From positions 1 through 6,194 of the forward strand of contig NZ_JNWV01000090.1 of assembly GCF_000716535.1 (NCBI RefSeq): a stretch of 6,194 bases of DNA, in the 5' to 3' direction. A program made the position numbers and the translations under genes. Positions within the stretch are counted from its first letter, which is position 1. Every line of letters starts with the position of its first letter. Positions 5,827 through 6,194 of this stretch are shown here, in pieces. The notes beneath the pieces were generated by a model. That model did not search any database. It was not told the DNA's origin and saw only the letters and a list, made by a program, of their open reading frames with translations. This DNA is from Streptomyces flaveolus (GTDB taxonomy: Bacteria > Actinomycetota > Actinomycetes > Streptomycetales > Streptomycetaceae).

Positions 5827-6072
5827 GTGGCGCACGACGCGGTCGGCCGGCTGCTGCTGCACACCGCGGTGGTGCTGCATCGCACGGTGGCGGGTCGGGT
5901 TGGGCGGGAGCGGTGGCGGGCTCGGCGTGACTGGGCGATCCGGGCGGCGCGCCGGCGGGGTGTGCCGATCGAGGAGCTGGCGGCGCGGATGGGCCTGTCG
6001 GCGGGTTGGATCCGGCAGGTGCTGGCCGGGCGGCGGCCGGCTGAGCCGCCGGCGGTGGAGGAGGCGGCCTGA
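5827..6072 (+). CDS. Small helix-turn-helix DNA-binding protein
   Basis: An 81-residue basic protein. I chose GTG 5827 because GAGGGGGA (5815-5822) sits 4 bases upstream; a longer frame from 5800 would place the ribosome binding site inside the gene, and the ATG at 5822 is out of frame. Residues 1-48 are helical and Arg-rich (HDAVGRLLLHTAVVLHRTV, then RVGRERWRARRDWAIRAARR). Residues about 50-72 form a clear helix-turn-helix: VPIEELAARMGLSAGWIRQV with the turn at MGLS, followed by LAGRRP. The fold resembles sigma region 4 or Xre-like HTH units and implies specific DNA binding. It follows a strong terminator and an inverted repeat, so it is probably a separate transcription unit, perhaps self-regulated. 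Small HTH genes of this kind are common in actinobacterial mobile elements, but nothing else here proves that context. Its partner genes would lie to the right, outside the window. Confidence 0.75.
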   Translation: MAHDAVGRLLLHTAVVLHRTVAGRVGRERWRARRDWAIRAARRRGVPIEELAARMGLSAGWIRQVLAGRRPAEPPAVEEAA

Positions 6073-6194
6073 CGGCAAACGCGAAGCCCTCGCCCGTTAC
6101 TGACCTTGAAGGCGGGTTGTCGTAGGGGCTGACGGTCGGTGATCGTCGCGGTATGCCGGGTGTATGAGGTATCCGCAGGGTGGGGGTCTGACCG

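Noticed and set aside
1..6194. CRISPR arrays, tRNA or rRNA genes, transposases and attachment sites
   Set aside because: No regularly spaced repeats, cloverleaf pattern, rRNA-like sequence or transposase motifs were seen on either strand by eye.
6073..6194. A further gene or replication origin at the right edge
   Set aside because: The last 122 bases show no sustained coding frame, ribosome binding site or iterons; a downstream gene may start beyond the edge.

Overview
The window is very GC-rich. Its ORFs show a strong G/C bias at third codon positions, GTG starts and GGAGG-type ribosome binding sites. This points to a high-GC actinomycete, most likely Streptomyces or a close relative; that is an inference from composition and protein style, not from a marker gene.

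Layout. (1) Positions 1-83 read as the last codons of a gene that starts outside the window. (2) At 165-566 (+) is a small unrecognised protein with a good ribosome binding site. It probably carries a frameshift, because a CxxC-containing continuation lies in another frame. (3) A hairpin at 652-677 lies between this gene and a convergent HxlR-family regulator (705-1196, -). (4) The regulator is divergent from an SDR oxidoreductase (1312-2010, +), which is followed after 12 bases by a DHA2-type MFS exporter (2023-3636, +). (5) After a 249-base leader comes an intact metallo-beta-lactamase-fold hydrolase (3886-4731, +). (6) Positions 4732-5169 hold no gene I can support, and a broken, unrecognised gene follows (about 5173-5691, +). 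(7) A strong UUCG-loop terminator (5708-5733) ends that region. (8) A small helix-turn-helix protein (5827-6072, +) and about 120 bases with nothing recognisable close the window.

How it works together. The core is a regulator / oxidoreductase / exporter cassette. The HxlR protein has the family's N-terminal cysteine (Cys16), so it may sense a reactive or quinone-like compound. The SDR would reduce such a compound and the MFS pump would export it or a product. The divergent intergenic region carries two inverted repeats with the same CTGAC-N14-GTCAG geometry, 39 bp apart, each just downstream of a candidate promoter. They are good candidates for the HxlR operators controlling both directions. 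The hydrolase may belong to the same response but has its own leader. The right end (broken gene plus small HTH gene) looks like accessory or mobile-element territory, but no integrase, transposase or attachment site is visible.
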